Part shown: piece by piece, positions 37,561-47,293 of the stretch
Layout: each line of letters opens with the position of its first letter
Numbering within the stretch: position 1 is the first letter of the stretch
DNA from: Priapulus caudatus
Lineage: Eukaryota; Priapulida; Priapulimorpha; Priapulimorphida; Priapulidae
DNA: 47,583 bases
Assembly: GCF_000485595.1 (NCBI RefSeq)
Contig: NW_014578066.1
Span: 64,866-112,448 of the forward strand
Direction of reading: 5' to 3'
Made by a program: the position numbers and the translations under genes
The notes under the pieces: model-generated
What the model saw: only the letters and a program-made list of their open reading frames with translations
Told to the model about the DNA's origin: nothing
The model's database searches: none

Positions 37561-39566
37561 TGAGGTACAACTGATTGTACTTGAGGTCACAATACAAAAT
37601 AAAGTGCAATCCAATGAACCTCCTAGAGCACCATTGTGTCATACGGATTACATGTCTTCACGTAGTGTGCGGCTGTGCAAGGTCTGGAAACTTTTGTTAC
37701 AATCGGCAATGAGTCAACTACAGCATGTATACAGAAATACACGATAAATGTAGGGCAAGAAACAGTAAACGTGTGCCGATATCTGATATTCATGCCAATG
37801 GTTAAATCATCATTCTCTATGGTGATGGCTCTCCTGTGAGAGAAGTTGACCGCTGCGCAAGTGCTGCCAAGGATGCGAGTTGTGCAAACCGCAATGGGGC
37901 GCCTTGATGATCACGCCACAGATTCAGGAATGGCATAGCACGTGCAATACATTTTGAAGTGTATGTTTGTCAATTTAAATAATCAACGGTGTTTATGTTG
38001 ACCCAGTATAGTACCTCTTCCAAGCTTTCCCTCATAAGGAATATTTGCTTGTGTGCATAGTGCAAGGTCATAAGAAACAGGATTTTGATTACATCAGCTC
38101 TACTCTGTTTGTTTTAAGGGTTAGGATGGGGCGAGATCTCGATCTGCTATCGCATACATGTATAGGTTGACCCTAAGAGTGGTGTCGGTTGTATCTAGCA
38201 GGGAGCACTCCTCATTGTTTAGTCTGTTCAGATGGGAAGAAGTGCCAGAGACAAGGGGACACTATTCGTATACCTGAAGACCTCGTTTCCGACAGAGAAT
38301 GTCACAGCTCGAATGTAATGCACTGCTTCAACTATGCTCCGATTCACTCATGTAGATTCACACAAAGGCAGTTATACCTGTGGCTGGCTGCCTGTAGCTT
38401 CCTTGCCCGGAATGGCACCAGATGACAGCCCTACGCCAGCCAACCGCCTCAGAAACCGCATGACTTAGAGAGGCATTTGCTCTGACACTGCCAAAGCATG
38501 TTTTGTGGGAATTGTGCATTATGCCGCCGCCTGATTGCCTCTGCACTTATCACTGGCTGCAACTGAGGAGCCATGAGTCGAAGTAGCGCACCTGCCATGA
38601 AGAAGCTCGCAGTGATGCACAGATGGTGAAATTCGATAAAACAATAAGTGCCAGGACGGTGCCAGTGGTTCACATGCTCGAGTGGGCATTGAGACCCTGG
38701 CTGAGAGATGGACCGCTGCCAGACGGGGATTGGTTTTGCAGTCAAACACTGCAAGTGTCAGTTTTGGGCAGTCCCAAAAAGATGAACAGCGCGCGCAAGC
38801 CTTCAGCCACAGAAGAGCCACAAATTGCGATATATAGCAAAAGCTATTCTTGGTACGGTGTTGGGGGAGCTCTGTAAGAACGACGATGCAGTTAGGCAGA
38901 GAGATGGGAAACAGGATCCTTTGCAATTTGCAGGTCAGGACGATGGTTCAAGTTTCTTTGAAGGACACCACTACACAAGCGATTCGGGTGTGTGTTGCAC
39001 ACCGTCTTCTGATCATCATAGGTTGTGGAATCAGAGAGGATTGCGCATCAGCTTGACGTGGGAAGCCAGGACGAATCCGACCAGCAAGTGGAGCCTGCAG
39101 GCCAGCAAACCTAAGAAATGGCACTGCTGGGAGTTAGTGTGGAATTTACAGCAATTTATCTGGATTTAGTCAACTGTTATGGTGGATGGAATTGTTTTAG
39201 TGTACGGAAGAATCCAGCGTGAATTTAAGAGAGATTCTTTGTTTTTGTCTTGTTGCTGGGTATTTATGATGCCAATGATTGTATTTACAGGGATTGATTA
39301 CGCTGCTGATACTGACCGTCGTGCCCGTGAAACCTTTGTGTGACAGTGCACCAACCCATTGGTTTTTAGCAGAAACATGTCAGTTACCATGCCGGTCACG
39401 GTAGTAAGTTGTAATTAATTGTATGTTTTAGAATGAGTAGCATGGCCGCCGATACATATTTCTTTAGAGATGTATGCAATCTATAGGACTGGAAATATGG
39501 GATTTCTGTGGGCAATGTTTTTCTTTAATATACGAATGGTTGATTTGTGTTTCTGTTGAGTGTTGA
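37561..39566. other. 2-kb single-copy stretch, no recognised gene
   Basis: No similarity to other parts of the window. Short frames (38189-38425, 38623-38877, 38825-39169 on +; 38449-38754, 38519-38926 on -) overlap each other and carry no motif. AATAAAGTGC near 37596 and ATTTAGTC near 39165 are weak signals. It may be host intergenic or intronic sequence. Confidence 0.35.
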
Positions 39567-40256
39567 CTTCACACTCGGCGAGACAGAGAACAAGAGGAAT
39601 CCACAGTCACCTGGAGCTCTCAACAACTGTTTGAGGAATGTATGAAAGAGATCCAACTATCTCCCGAAATTGACTGTGAGAAAGACGTTGATTCCTCGAC
39701 TTGCTGGGCAAGGACGACTTGCTGGGCAATAATGGCTTGTGCTAAAAGGAACAACGCAACCGACATGTGGCTGAGCAAAACTGCTTCTGGACTAATCGAG
39801 GATGGGGTTCTTTTGTCCTCTAGGAAGCCGTCTCTCGGGCAGCTGGGTACCCTTTGGACAATTTATGAAAAGTTTTTTACGGCTGATGTCTTGGAGGAAA
39901 TGTTCTCGAAAGCCCCAGCTCAGATGGGCAGTCTACGACTGAGTTTAGTTGCTTCGAGAGGATTGACCTCCGGGTTTACCCCATACAGGTTAATCCTCAC
40001 CGTGATCAAGGAGCACAAAAACTTTCCTTGGTCCATAATGGCCGTGAAGTACAGCTCGGAATGGGCTGTTATCAAGCATATCCATCACAGACTCAGGACG
40101 GAACACTTTCTCGCGTACGAGACCGATGCTAGGGATCTTGGAGTGCCGAAGTACCTGAACTACTTCACTGTTGCAAGTATGATTCGTATCGAGATCGACA
40201 ATGATACCGCGTTCGCCCAGTACCGCGGATTAATGATCAACCCTCTCACCCTTTAA
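39567..40256 (+). CDS. Unrecognised clean ORF of up to 230 codons
   Basis: The longest undamaged frame in the window. First ATG at 39642 gives 204 aa, but the frame is open back to a TGA at 39564, so an upstream splice or lost start is possible. It reads like a globular, mixed alpha protein: TLWTIYEKFFTADVLEEMFS, LRLSLVASRGLTSGFTPYR, EHKNFPWSIMAVKYSSEW, LAYETDARDLGVPKYLNYF, ending AQYRGLMINPLTL at TAA. No signal peptide or membrane segment. I do not recognise a domain. The RGL ending and compact helical look leave a nucleoprotein-like endogenous viral fragment as one weak possibility; a host or transposon protein is as likely. Confidence 0.5.
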   Translation, partial: LHTRRDREQEESTVTWSSQQLFEECMKEIQLSPEIDCEKDVDSSTCWARTTCWAIMACAKRNNATDMWLSKTASGLIEDGVLLSSRKPSLGQLGTLWTIYEKFFTADVLEEMFSKAPAQMGSLRLSLVASRGLTSGFTPYRLILTVIKEHKNFPWSIMAVKYSSEWAVIKHIHHRLRTEHFLAYETDARDLGVPKYLNYFTVASMIRIEIDNDTAFAQYRGLMINPLTL

Positions 40257-40614
40257 TTTAGAGAGGTTATTGATAAGTACAAGATGGTTCTTCATGAATT
40301 TTCTTTTGAAAGTATTTGGTCCTTACCAGTAAATTGAATTTTAAATTTTGCTGATTTTCTTTTGCCCGTAGAGTTGTAGGACATCCTCATCGTTTCAACA
40401 GTTCTTGAGATGCAGCCAACCATGGGTTTTGACCCGCAGCCATCCATTAAATTTGTGAATGGTCTGCTACCAAAAGCCAGCACGTGGAAATGGAATGGAG
40501 AATTGTGATAGTAGTTATATTTCGCTTTTTCAAAAGTAATATATTTATCTTTGTTACAAGTAAAAAGATCTGATTCACTAACGAATTACCAGTTTATTAT
40601 ACAAGATGTGCTAT
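40257..40614 (+). other. Intergenic/intronic, one exon-like piece
   Basis: An acceptor TTTTCTTTTGCCCGTAG (about 40355-40371) precedes a piece up to about 40508. The 3' part TTGTGATAGTAGTTATATTTC, followed by TTTTTCAAAAGTAATATAT, is nearly repeated at 40780-40840. Confidence 0.35.
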
Positions 40615-41067
40615 ACCTGCCAACTGGACATGTCAACTATGATAGCTTTAAAGAATGTACGAGGGAGGGCATTATGGGGAGTATCTTGGTGCGCTTGATG
40701 TACTGACATCGAAGAGAGGAAGCAATGAAAGGCAGGCTGAGGAGATGGCCTTGGCATTCTGGAGGGATTTCGTGGAGGATTGTGATGGTAGTTATATTTC
40801 AAAATTATTTTTCAAAAGTAATATATGTATCTTTGTTATAAGTAAAGGTAAGTAAAGACCAATGGTGGTCTTTCCATAACCCTAACAACTGAAAACTGTT
40901 TTTTTTTGTCTTGTTTTCAGTATAAATAAAACACTTGGAACCGCCAGCCCAGGTTGGTGCACAACACTGCTGTCTGAAAAAATTCCATTCACCGGACTCC
41001 CATCAATATTGCTTCAAAAAGATTTTCCAGCAATAAACTCTAATAACCAATATCCAATAAACAATAA
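40615..41067 (+). CDS. Exon-like pieces of an unrecognised gene
   Basis: Piece one (40615-40786) has an open frame, GGHYGEYLGALDVLTSKRGS, then RQAEEMALAFWRDFVEDCDG, followed by GTAGTT. Piece two follows a strong acceptor, TTTTTTTTTGTCTTGTTTTCAG (40898-40919), and reads NKTLGTASPGWCTTLLSEKI until it meets the gag repeat of copy C at 41068. Neither piece is recognised. The low indel rate suggests sequence of better quality or younger age than the copies. Confidence 0.4.
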
Positions 41068-41068
41068 A

Positions 41069-41984
41069 ACAAGCGGCGATGCTGTATCATGCTTGTTTTG
41101 CGAAGGACACCATCTCATCGATGACTGTAGGAAGTTTAGGAGGGAGCTTCACGCCGAAGAGAAGCAAGCTGGCCCGCCTTGATCCAGTCGTCGAAGATGG
41201 GCTTCTGAAGGTTGGCGGTCGTCTCCAACGATCGAACGTGCCACAAGCTGCCAAACATCAGGTGATTGTTCCGAAGGAGTCACACGTCGCTGGCCTCATC
41301 CTCAGGCAGGTGCATGTGGAAGTTGGGCACAGCGGAAGGAATCATATGTTAGCGAGGCTGCACGAACGATACTGGATAGCCAGCGCCAACTCCATGATAC
41401 GCAAACTGGTCGGGCGTTGTGTTCATTGCAGACGCAGGAAGGGAAAGCGTGGAGAGCAGAAAATGGCCGACCTGCCAACAGATCGGATCCTACCTGACAA
41501 GCCGCCGTTCAGCCGAGTCGGGGTTGACTATATTGGAAACTTCAAAGTCAAGCGAGAAAGGAGTATAGAAAACAGATACGGTGTAATATTTACATGCCTC
41601 ACAACGCAAGCCATACACATCGAAGTGTCACACTCTCTTGATACGGGATCCTACATAAATGCTATGAGGAAATTCATCGCACACAGAGGCCAAGTTGTCA
41701 AAATGAGGTCGGATAATGGCACGAATTTCGTGGGTGCGAAAAAAGAGCTGAAGGATGCCGTTAATGGATGGAACAAGGAGCAGATACACAACACGATGCT
41801 GCAGTTGAACGTCGACTGGGAGTTCAACCCGCCAGCTAGTGGTCACCGCGGAGTATGGGAACGTTTGATACGTTCAATCAGGAAGGTTCTGGAGAGTACG
41901 CTCAGAGAACAGCGAATGGAAAATGCCCCCAGGATGGGACCTGACTTTAACGGTCCAATTCAAACCTCAAAGCTCAACCTTTAG
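41069..41984 (+). pseudogene. BEL/Pao zinc knuckle-integrase fusion, copy C (best integrase)
   Basis: Zinc knuckle CX2CX3HX4C at 41090-41128, then one 301-codon frame (41079-41984) holding nearly the whole integrase: HHCC module H84, H89, C114, C117; catalytic D150 (GVDYIGNF), D212 (RSDNGTNF) and E261 (GVWERLIRS). Spacing D-61-D-48-E suits this superfamily. The knuckle lies in another frame, and copy A shows that one fused frame existed. The Gag core before the knuckle is missing: homology starts at ACAAGCGGCGATG after unrelated sequence. The C-terminal DUF5641-type region is absent. A complete BEL polyprotein has about 1,700 residues; here PR, RT and RNase H are gone. Confidence 0.85.
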
Positions 41985-42046
41985 GCCAATACTCTCGTCA
42001 TTCTAATAAACGTAACCAGTGAATAAGCGTACCGACTGGTATTTCA

Positions 42047-42080
42047 ACATCGGATCAATGTCTAGACATTGGTCCGATGT
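42047..42080. repeat. 34-bp palindrome, copy C
   Basis: Identical to the palindromes of copies A and B, about 63 bases after the integrase stop. Confidence 0.9.
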
Positions 42081-42249
42081 CCATCTGACATCGAACATAT
42101 TGACAAGCAGCTTTGTAAAAAACGGAAAGCATAACTGGGTACAGCTTGTGTTTAGCAGTCACGAGAGTTTATGGCGCAAGCGCCCGAATATTTGTATATT
42201 TTATAAGAAAAACAGCATATTTACATATCAAAATCTATAGACAGACGCT

Positions 42250-42368
42250 CATATCAGATATCATATTTTTTTCTCATATCAGATTATCATTATCATAAGA
42301 TATCTAAAATTTACCCTCATATCATGATATCATTTATTGATTTTGGGGCCCATTCATGCAGATATCAC
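42250..42368. repeat. TATCAGATA cluster, copy C
   Basis: Four to five sites in the same order as copy B, with single-base insertions such as TATCATGATATCA and CATTCATGCAGATATC. Confidence 0.8.
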
Positions 42369-42840
42369 TAACATGTCACCACAGCCCAATACCAATTATT
42401 TCAAACACTGGATCTAAATGAAATTTGGTCTGTCATTCCCTAATTCGGAGCGCTTAGGTTGGTCCCGAACTTTGCTCTAGCATGACTTACTTAAATGCGC
42501 GAGACAGACGAGCAGTTTAGCCGCACCGCCACCTTGTCGCTCATCTAGACTGCGCTTCATTTCAGAGATATTTCCAAGAAACGCCGAAAACACGGAAAAA
42601 CCAACGCAAAATATAGGAAAGATTGCTCAGTTATTCCACAAACCGCCAAATCACGAAATGGACATCGCCCCTGGCGCGCCCCCCTGCTGGCGATCTTCAA
42701 TGATTTGGATTTGTATCTGCTCGCCAGGCGGCGCACGACAACAATGCAAATTCAAATCGGCTTGCTTAGGCAGCCACTAAGGGATTGAACAGAGACAAGA
42801 ATTGAGCGAGAACATTCAAAACGAACCAACCATGGACACG
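42369..42840. repeat. Conserved non-coding segment, copy C, including GC hairpin
   Basis: Counterpart of 34013-34484. Inverted repeat GCGCGCCCCCCTGCTGGCGA and TCGCCAGGCGGCGC at about 42669-42735, each arm with one indel. Confidence 0.65.
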
Positions 42841-42898
42841 TTATGTTTGGGACGCATATCATCGCTTCCCAGATGGCCAGCCAAACTCTAGAACAGAA

Positions 42899-43610
42899 GG
42901 TAGAACTACTGAATCACGCTGTAAATCTACCGGGTGTATCACCGGTGTATGCACCGGTGTATCAACCGCTGGCTAAAGCCTCCAGTGGAATTTTGCGTCT
43001 TCAATACATAGCAAATGAGGCCCTGTCTCTTCTTGTATCTTTATTTAATAATATAAGCTAATATGTGCCATTTTTCTAAAATTGTAACGCTGACTGTAAA
43101 ACTGCCCATGGTATCAGTTGGTCTATGAGTATGGACAGTGAAAGGTAGAACTACTGAATCACGCGGTAATCTACCCGGTGTACACGCGGGTATCCCGGTG
43201 TAGTCACCGCTGGCTAAAGCCTCCAATGGAATTTCGTCTCAATACATAGCAAATGAGCCACTGTCTCTTCTTGTATGTTTATTATAAAAGCTATATGTGC
43301 ATTTTTCTATAAAATTGTACCCTGGATTGTAAAACTGGGGCCCATTGTATCAGTGGTCTAGAGTATGGGACAGGTGAAGGTATAACTACTGAATCAGACC
43401 GGTATCTACCGGTGTTCACCGGTGTATCAGCCGTGTATTACACCGCTGCTAAAGCCTCCAAGTGGAATTTTTCGTCTTCATAATGCAAATGAGGCCACTT
43501 CTTCTTTGTATTTTATTTATAAAAGCTATAATGTGCATTTTTCTAAAATTGTATCCTGAATTGTAAAAACTGCCCATGTATCAGTGGTCTAGAGTATGGG
43601 GCAGTGACTC
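42899..43610. repeat. ~235-bp satellite, three units, copy C
   Basis: Units start GTAGAACTACTGAATCACGC (42900), again at 43145, and at about 43380 (TATAACTACTGAATCA). Each has two to three CACCGGTGTATC words. Better preserved than copy A. Confidence 0.85.
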
Positions 43611-43789
43611 CAGCATGTATCCACCGGTCTAAATAGGGACAGTGAGCTTAACAGGCCAACTTACGACTTAGTGACTTAGTGACTTAGAAGTATGAGGACA
43701 GTGACTTAGTGACTTCCGACTGGTTGGTAAGATGTCACAGAATGGTCAAGACGTCTGAATGGGCAAATGGCTGTAAATGTTTTCTTTTC
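43611..43789. repeat. GACTTAGT short tandem repeat, copy C
   Basis: GACTTAGTGACTTAGTGACTTAG at about 43665-43687, then ACAGTGACTTAGTGACTT. Counterpart of 9461-9510. Confidence 0.75.
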
Positions 43790-44009
43790 AGCAATAAATG
43801 TTGTAAAATGGTGTCGCTAGCAAACTCCGGATCTAATAGGAGCGCAGGCAGGTGCCAGTCGTGAATATCGCGCGCCACTTGCCTCCAATTGCCTAAGTCG
43901 GCAAGTCTGGCACCTCAAAAAGCTAACCAACGCGCACCCAAACAGGCATGTAATCACCGTCTAAAATATGGGATCAGTGCCTTATATATCAGTTTATAAG
44001 CATCATAGT
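43790..44009 (+). other. Possible first exon region before the array, copy C
   Basis: TTTTCTTTTCAG acceptor (43780-43791) as in copy A, followed by CAATAAATGTTGTAAAATGG. No frame is conserved between the copies. Confidence 0.3.
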
Positions 44010-44330
44010 TTATCTCCCAGCACGGATTGTACCGGTGATAAAAAATGCTGACGCATTTGTTGGCACTTTGGAATGGTAATAAGTAATTGTTGATTGTTGA
44101 TTGCAAGCTGGTGGAGTCATGAGGTCAGAGGAAGTGAGCAAGAAGAAGACAGGGAGCGACCAGAGCAAGAAGCAAGAAGAAGTGAGTACTATGTGAAATA
44201 CTTTCTCTAACTGAATTTTCGCCCAAGCACGGATGTACCGGTGAATGAAAATGCTGACACATTGTGCACTTTTGAATGGCAAAGTCTTGCACTCAAAAGG
44301 CCCCCAAGCGGCACAAGCAGGCATGTATCA
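44010..44330 (+). repeat. Exon-bearing array, first unit and a broken second, copy C
   Basis: A unit from CCAGCACGGATTGTACCGG (44016) has the acceptor TTGATTGCAAG, an exon-like stretch and GTGAGTACTATG. The next unit starts at 44222 and is cut at 44290 (GAATGGCAAAGTC). Indels obscure the frame. Confidence 0.55.
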
Positions 44331-44900
44331 AACGGCGGTCCTAAATATGGACAGTGACTTATATTAATCACGTTTAATTAAAGCATCAATAGTTTATTCA
44401 CTGGAGATGATGTTGCGAGGCACGCAGGCATATCCAGTTGGCGACTGACGTACTCGGTATACTCAGTAGCATGTACATCAGTTATTGACAAAGATCTCTA
44501 ACTGAATTTGCCCCAGGCACAGATGTACTCGAGCTAGCATGTATCACTGGTGATAAAATGCTCACCGAAGTATGGGAAGGTGCTTACAGCATGTATCAGT
44601 GGTCATAGGTATGGGACAGTGACTTAGACAGCGCAATGTATCAAGTGGTCTACAAATATGGACAGTGACTTACAGCAATGCCATCATACCGGGTCAGGTG
44701 ACTTACAGCCATGTATATAATCACTGTCCCATATAAATCACTGTCCAATATTGTAGACCGGTGATACATGCCTGTAAGTCAATGTCCTATACTCTAGATA
44801 ATATGCGTATTGTTGATTGCAGCCCGAAGAATCAGGACATGGTAGCACTCCCAAGGCAGGTACCAGTACTGGTGTAAACAGGTCAAGAGGGGCAGCAAAA
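44331..44900. repeat. Dispersed GTATCA...GGGACAGTGACTTA words inside the array
   Basis: At least seven degenerate copies of GCATGTATCACxGGTCTAAATATGGGACAGTGACTTA, some in reverse orientation (44727-44790, CACTGTCCCATAT ... GACCGGTGATACATGCC). The related word also ends the satellite units, so it is probably derived from it. Non-coding. Confidence 0.6.
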
Positions 44901-45400
44901 GATGGGGTCTCAGCAGGAACAAGCAGGAGCAGACAAGAGCAAGACAGGAAGAAAGTGAGTAACTTGTGAAATACTGTCTCTTTTAACTGAAATTTTCCAT
45001 CAGCAGCGGAATGTACGGTGATAAAAATGCTGACCTTTGTGCCACTTTTGGAATGGGTAGTAGTAAATTGTTTGATTGTTGATTGCAGCTGGTGGGATTC
45101 TGAGGCAGAGGAAGTGGGAGGAAGAAGAAGAAGAAGGAGCAGACAAGAGCAAGAAGAGGAAGAAAGTGAGTACTTGTGAAATACTTTCTCTAACTGAATT
45201 TTCCCAGCACGGCTGTACGCGGTGATAAAATGCTGACCATTTGTGCCACTTTTGGAATGGTAATAGTAATTGTTGATTGTTGATTGCAGCTGGTGGAGTC
45301 TGAGGCAGAGGAAGTGGAGGAAAGAGCAGACAAGAGGAAGAAAGTGAGTACTTGTGAATACTTTCTCTAACTTCTCAATAGCGTGATACTGTGAGCCCAT
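44901..45400 (+). repeat. Exon-bearing array, three units, copy C (best preserved)
   Basis: Exon of unit 2 is 45089-45165, between TTGATTGCAG and GTGAGTACTTG; exon of unit 3 is 45290-45343, exactly 54 bases, reading LVESEAEEVEERADKRKK. The unit 2 exon has the longer form (EEEEEGADKSKKRKK end), 72 bases once two indels are allowed for. Both lengths are multiples of three, so inclusion or skipping keeps frame. Each exon ends in a lysine/arginine cluster that looks like a nuclear localisation signal. A branch-point-like TGCTGAC lies about 50 bases before each acceptor. Confidence 0.7.
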
Positions 45401-45430
45401 CTCATAAGAATAAAGCATCGCGTCACAGTT
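45401..45430 (+). terminator. Poly(A) signal after the array, copy C
   Basis: AATAAA at 45409-45414 in CATAAGAATAAAGCATCGCG, matching copy A. Confidence 0.45.
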
Positions 45431-45850
45431 TATCACTACAGAATAGGCAGAATAGGAGGGAATAACATGTATCACCGGTATTATCTTTTGGCAGCCTAAC
45501 CAAAAGAAGGACGGAGCACTCTAACGAAATGACAAGGAGATACTTCTGACCATAAGGAAATTTCCTGAGCCGCGCCATTCGAAGACGCAGCATCGTGGCC
45601 ATCTCCAGAGGGAAAAAGTGGACAGCTGTTGCCCTAAAACCAATGATGAGGGCTTTCCTGAGAGGGATGATACGCCCGTGTATAAGAGACATGCCTGGTT
45701 GACAATAAAGTGTGGCGACTGTAAGTGTTCAATACAAGAATGGCACAAAGTGTTATTCAAAACGATGTGGAGAAGAAACCGACTCAGAAACTTCCCATAT
45801 TATATGAAAGTGACGTGGTAGGCAGAGACAGTGGTGACACCCCACAATGA
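45431..45850 (+). pseudogene. Possible BED/C2H2-like zinc finger exon, copy C
   Basis: Counterpart of 10641-10987. ORF 45618-45821 includes KTNDEGFPERDDTPVYKRHA, then LTIKCGDCKCSIQEWHKVL. The two cysteines of the finger are kept, but an inserted base disrupts the histidine end seen in copy A. An acceptor-like TATCTTTTGGCAG is at about 45482-45494. Confidence 0.3.
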
Positions 45851-45888
45851 ACAGTCAAGGAGGGGGTTCAGAAGCCCTTTTCGTATGC

Positions 45889-45985
45889 CGGATTCCGGCC
45901 TATTTAGAGAGTATTCCCTTCGCGTACGCCGAGGTGCGGTACGCGTACGCGGCGATGAGGCAGTATAATCGTATTCGTACGCGAA
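45889..45985. repeat. CGTACGC-rich cluster, copy C
   Basis: Five to six CGTACGC-like words, counterpart of 11055-11150, in the same position after the zinc-finger-like exon. Confidence 0.6.
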
Positions 45986-46300
45986 ATAATTGATAGCTAT
46001 GATCGGGGGATTGTGTTTTTTTCTGAACTTTTCCTGCCATTTTTTAATAAATGTTGGATCTATTTACCCTGCAACTGGAAACGAGACATGTCCTCGCACT
46101 GTAGATCGGGAAACAGATCGGGAATCAGTCGAATCCAGTCGGTGTACGCACGTCTAGAAATGTTAATGAATGGTGATACAACCGAGGAAGTTTATGCCCT
46201 TGTCGTGGGTTGTTGCAGTTCTGGACTGATTTGGCCATTTACGGCGCTTTTTGGCTGTGATGAAGTGTTGAAGAGGGCCGCAAAATATATAACGAAGGGT
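45986..46300 (+). other. Conserved segment, frame open only in copy C
   Basis: Counterpart of 11151-11439. ORF 46013-46342 reads SSGLIWPFTALFGCDEVLKR and AAKYITKGSSGRGPLC before joining the integrase fragment. Copy A has lost the frame, so the coding status is open. Confidence 0.35.
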
Positions 46301-46532
46301 TCGTCGGGACGCGGCCCTTTGTGTAAGTGGAGCTATTACTGAATAGCCAGCCAATCACGTTGCCCCCCCCAGATAAGCAAACCATGCTGATCCTTTGGAG
46401 GCTCTCACCCCAGAATCCTCTTCTGCCTGCATGAAGGTGGAAACCGAATCTGGCTGCCAGGAATCTCTCCGAGAGAGACACCTACTACTAACTCTTCATA
46501 AGTTTCAATGGCCGTAGTAATTCAAGTCGTGT
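46301..46532 (+). pseudogene. BEL/Pao integrase C-terminal fragment, detached, copy C
   Basis: Counterpart of 11440-11662, with the codons for ILNSQPIT and LEALTPQNPLL spread over frames. It is followed by a GTAAGTTATTC donor-like site at 46531. Lies about 4.3 kb after the copy C integrase. Confidence 0.65.
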
Positions 46533-46785
46533 AAGTTATTCTGTATCGAAGCATTGTAGACATTAGAATAGAACAGTGTAAGCTCAGCACCCACGCACGG
46601 GGTATTCACTTAAAGTAACTGGTATTGAGCCTCAAAGACTGGGAGGATAGTCGAGCAAAAATTTCTAATTGTTTATACCACGCGGCATATTCCTGTGTAT
46701 AGAATGGTGTATCAGAATGAGGTTTTAAGCATGTTACATGTGTAGTAACGAGACCTTAGTGTTTGCCGGTTTATTATCATTCCAG
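46533..46785 (+). other. Intron-like interval, copy C
   Basis: Counterpart of 11663-11895, from GTAAGTTATT to TTATCATTCCAG. Confidence 0.4.
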
Positions 46786-47290
46786 TTATCACCACAAATG
46801 AATCCAGTCTCATCAGCCGGCACGGCAGTTCCAAGAGTCGGGGAAGACAGGGGTCGGCTGTAATCGTACCTCATTGTATGGGGCAGTTGCCGTTTTAAAT
46901 AAAACTGGAGACATTAACGGTGCCATTGAACTTTTTGTGTGTATAATTGGCCAGGAAAAGGAAACTCTCTGTTGGGTAGCGAACCGCCCCCAAGTAAGAT
47001 TTACACTATACGATTATAGGTGTTTCAGTTCACATTTTTTAATAACCGTTAAAAACAAACTACTGTTATGTCAATTTTCAGAAAATAATACAAAATTTAA
47101 TGCGAACAGAATGCAGCCAGAGCTACAAAAGTTCATGGACTCAGACCCCCAAGAAGCGTCGCAGGCATTACTGCCCTGCAACAAGGTCTCAATGCTACTA
47201 GCAGAGGACTTTGTAGGCATTTTTTTCATAATTGTACGCAACAGCTATATTAGAATGATAACATGTTGATTACTAGCATTAAGATGAAAG
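46786..47290 (+). CDS. Two exon-like pieces of the unrecognised gene, copy C
   Basis: ORF 46874-47269 spans both pieces and the short intron between them. The first piece reads KTGDINGAIELFVCIIGQEK, then ETLCWVANRPQ before GTAAGATTTAC; the second, after CAATTTTCAG (47082), reads ENNTKFNANRMQPELQKFMD, then QEASQALLPCNKVSMLLAED. The splice borders match copy A. The second piece is cleaner here. I do not recognise it; no catalytic motif is seen. It ends where the N at 47293 joins array sequence. Confidence 0.5.
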
Positions 47291-47292
47291 TA

Positions 47293-47293
47293 N
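47293..47293. other. Ambiguous base at a sequence junction
   Basis: Single N where copy C stops matching copy A (after GATGAAAGTA) and array sequence begins mid-exon. Probably an assembly join. Confidence 0.9.

Noticed and set aside
44738-45475. 245-codon minus-strand ORF in array copy C
   Set aside because: Same mirror-frame artefact, extended by indels; not conserved in copy A.
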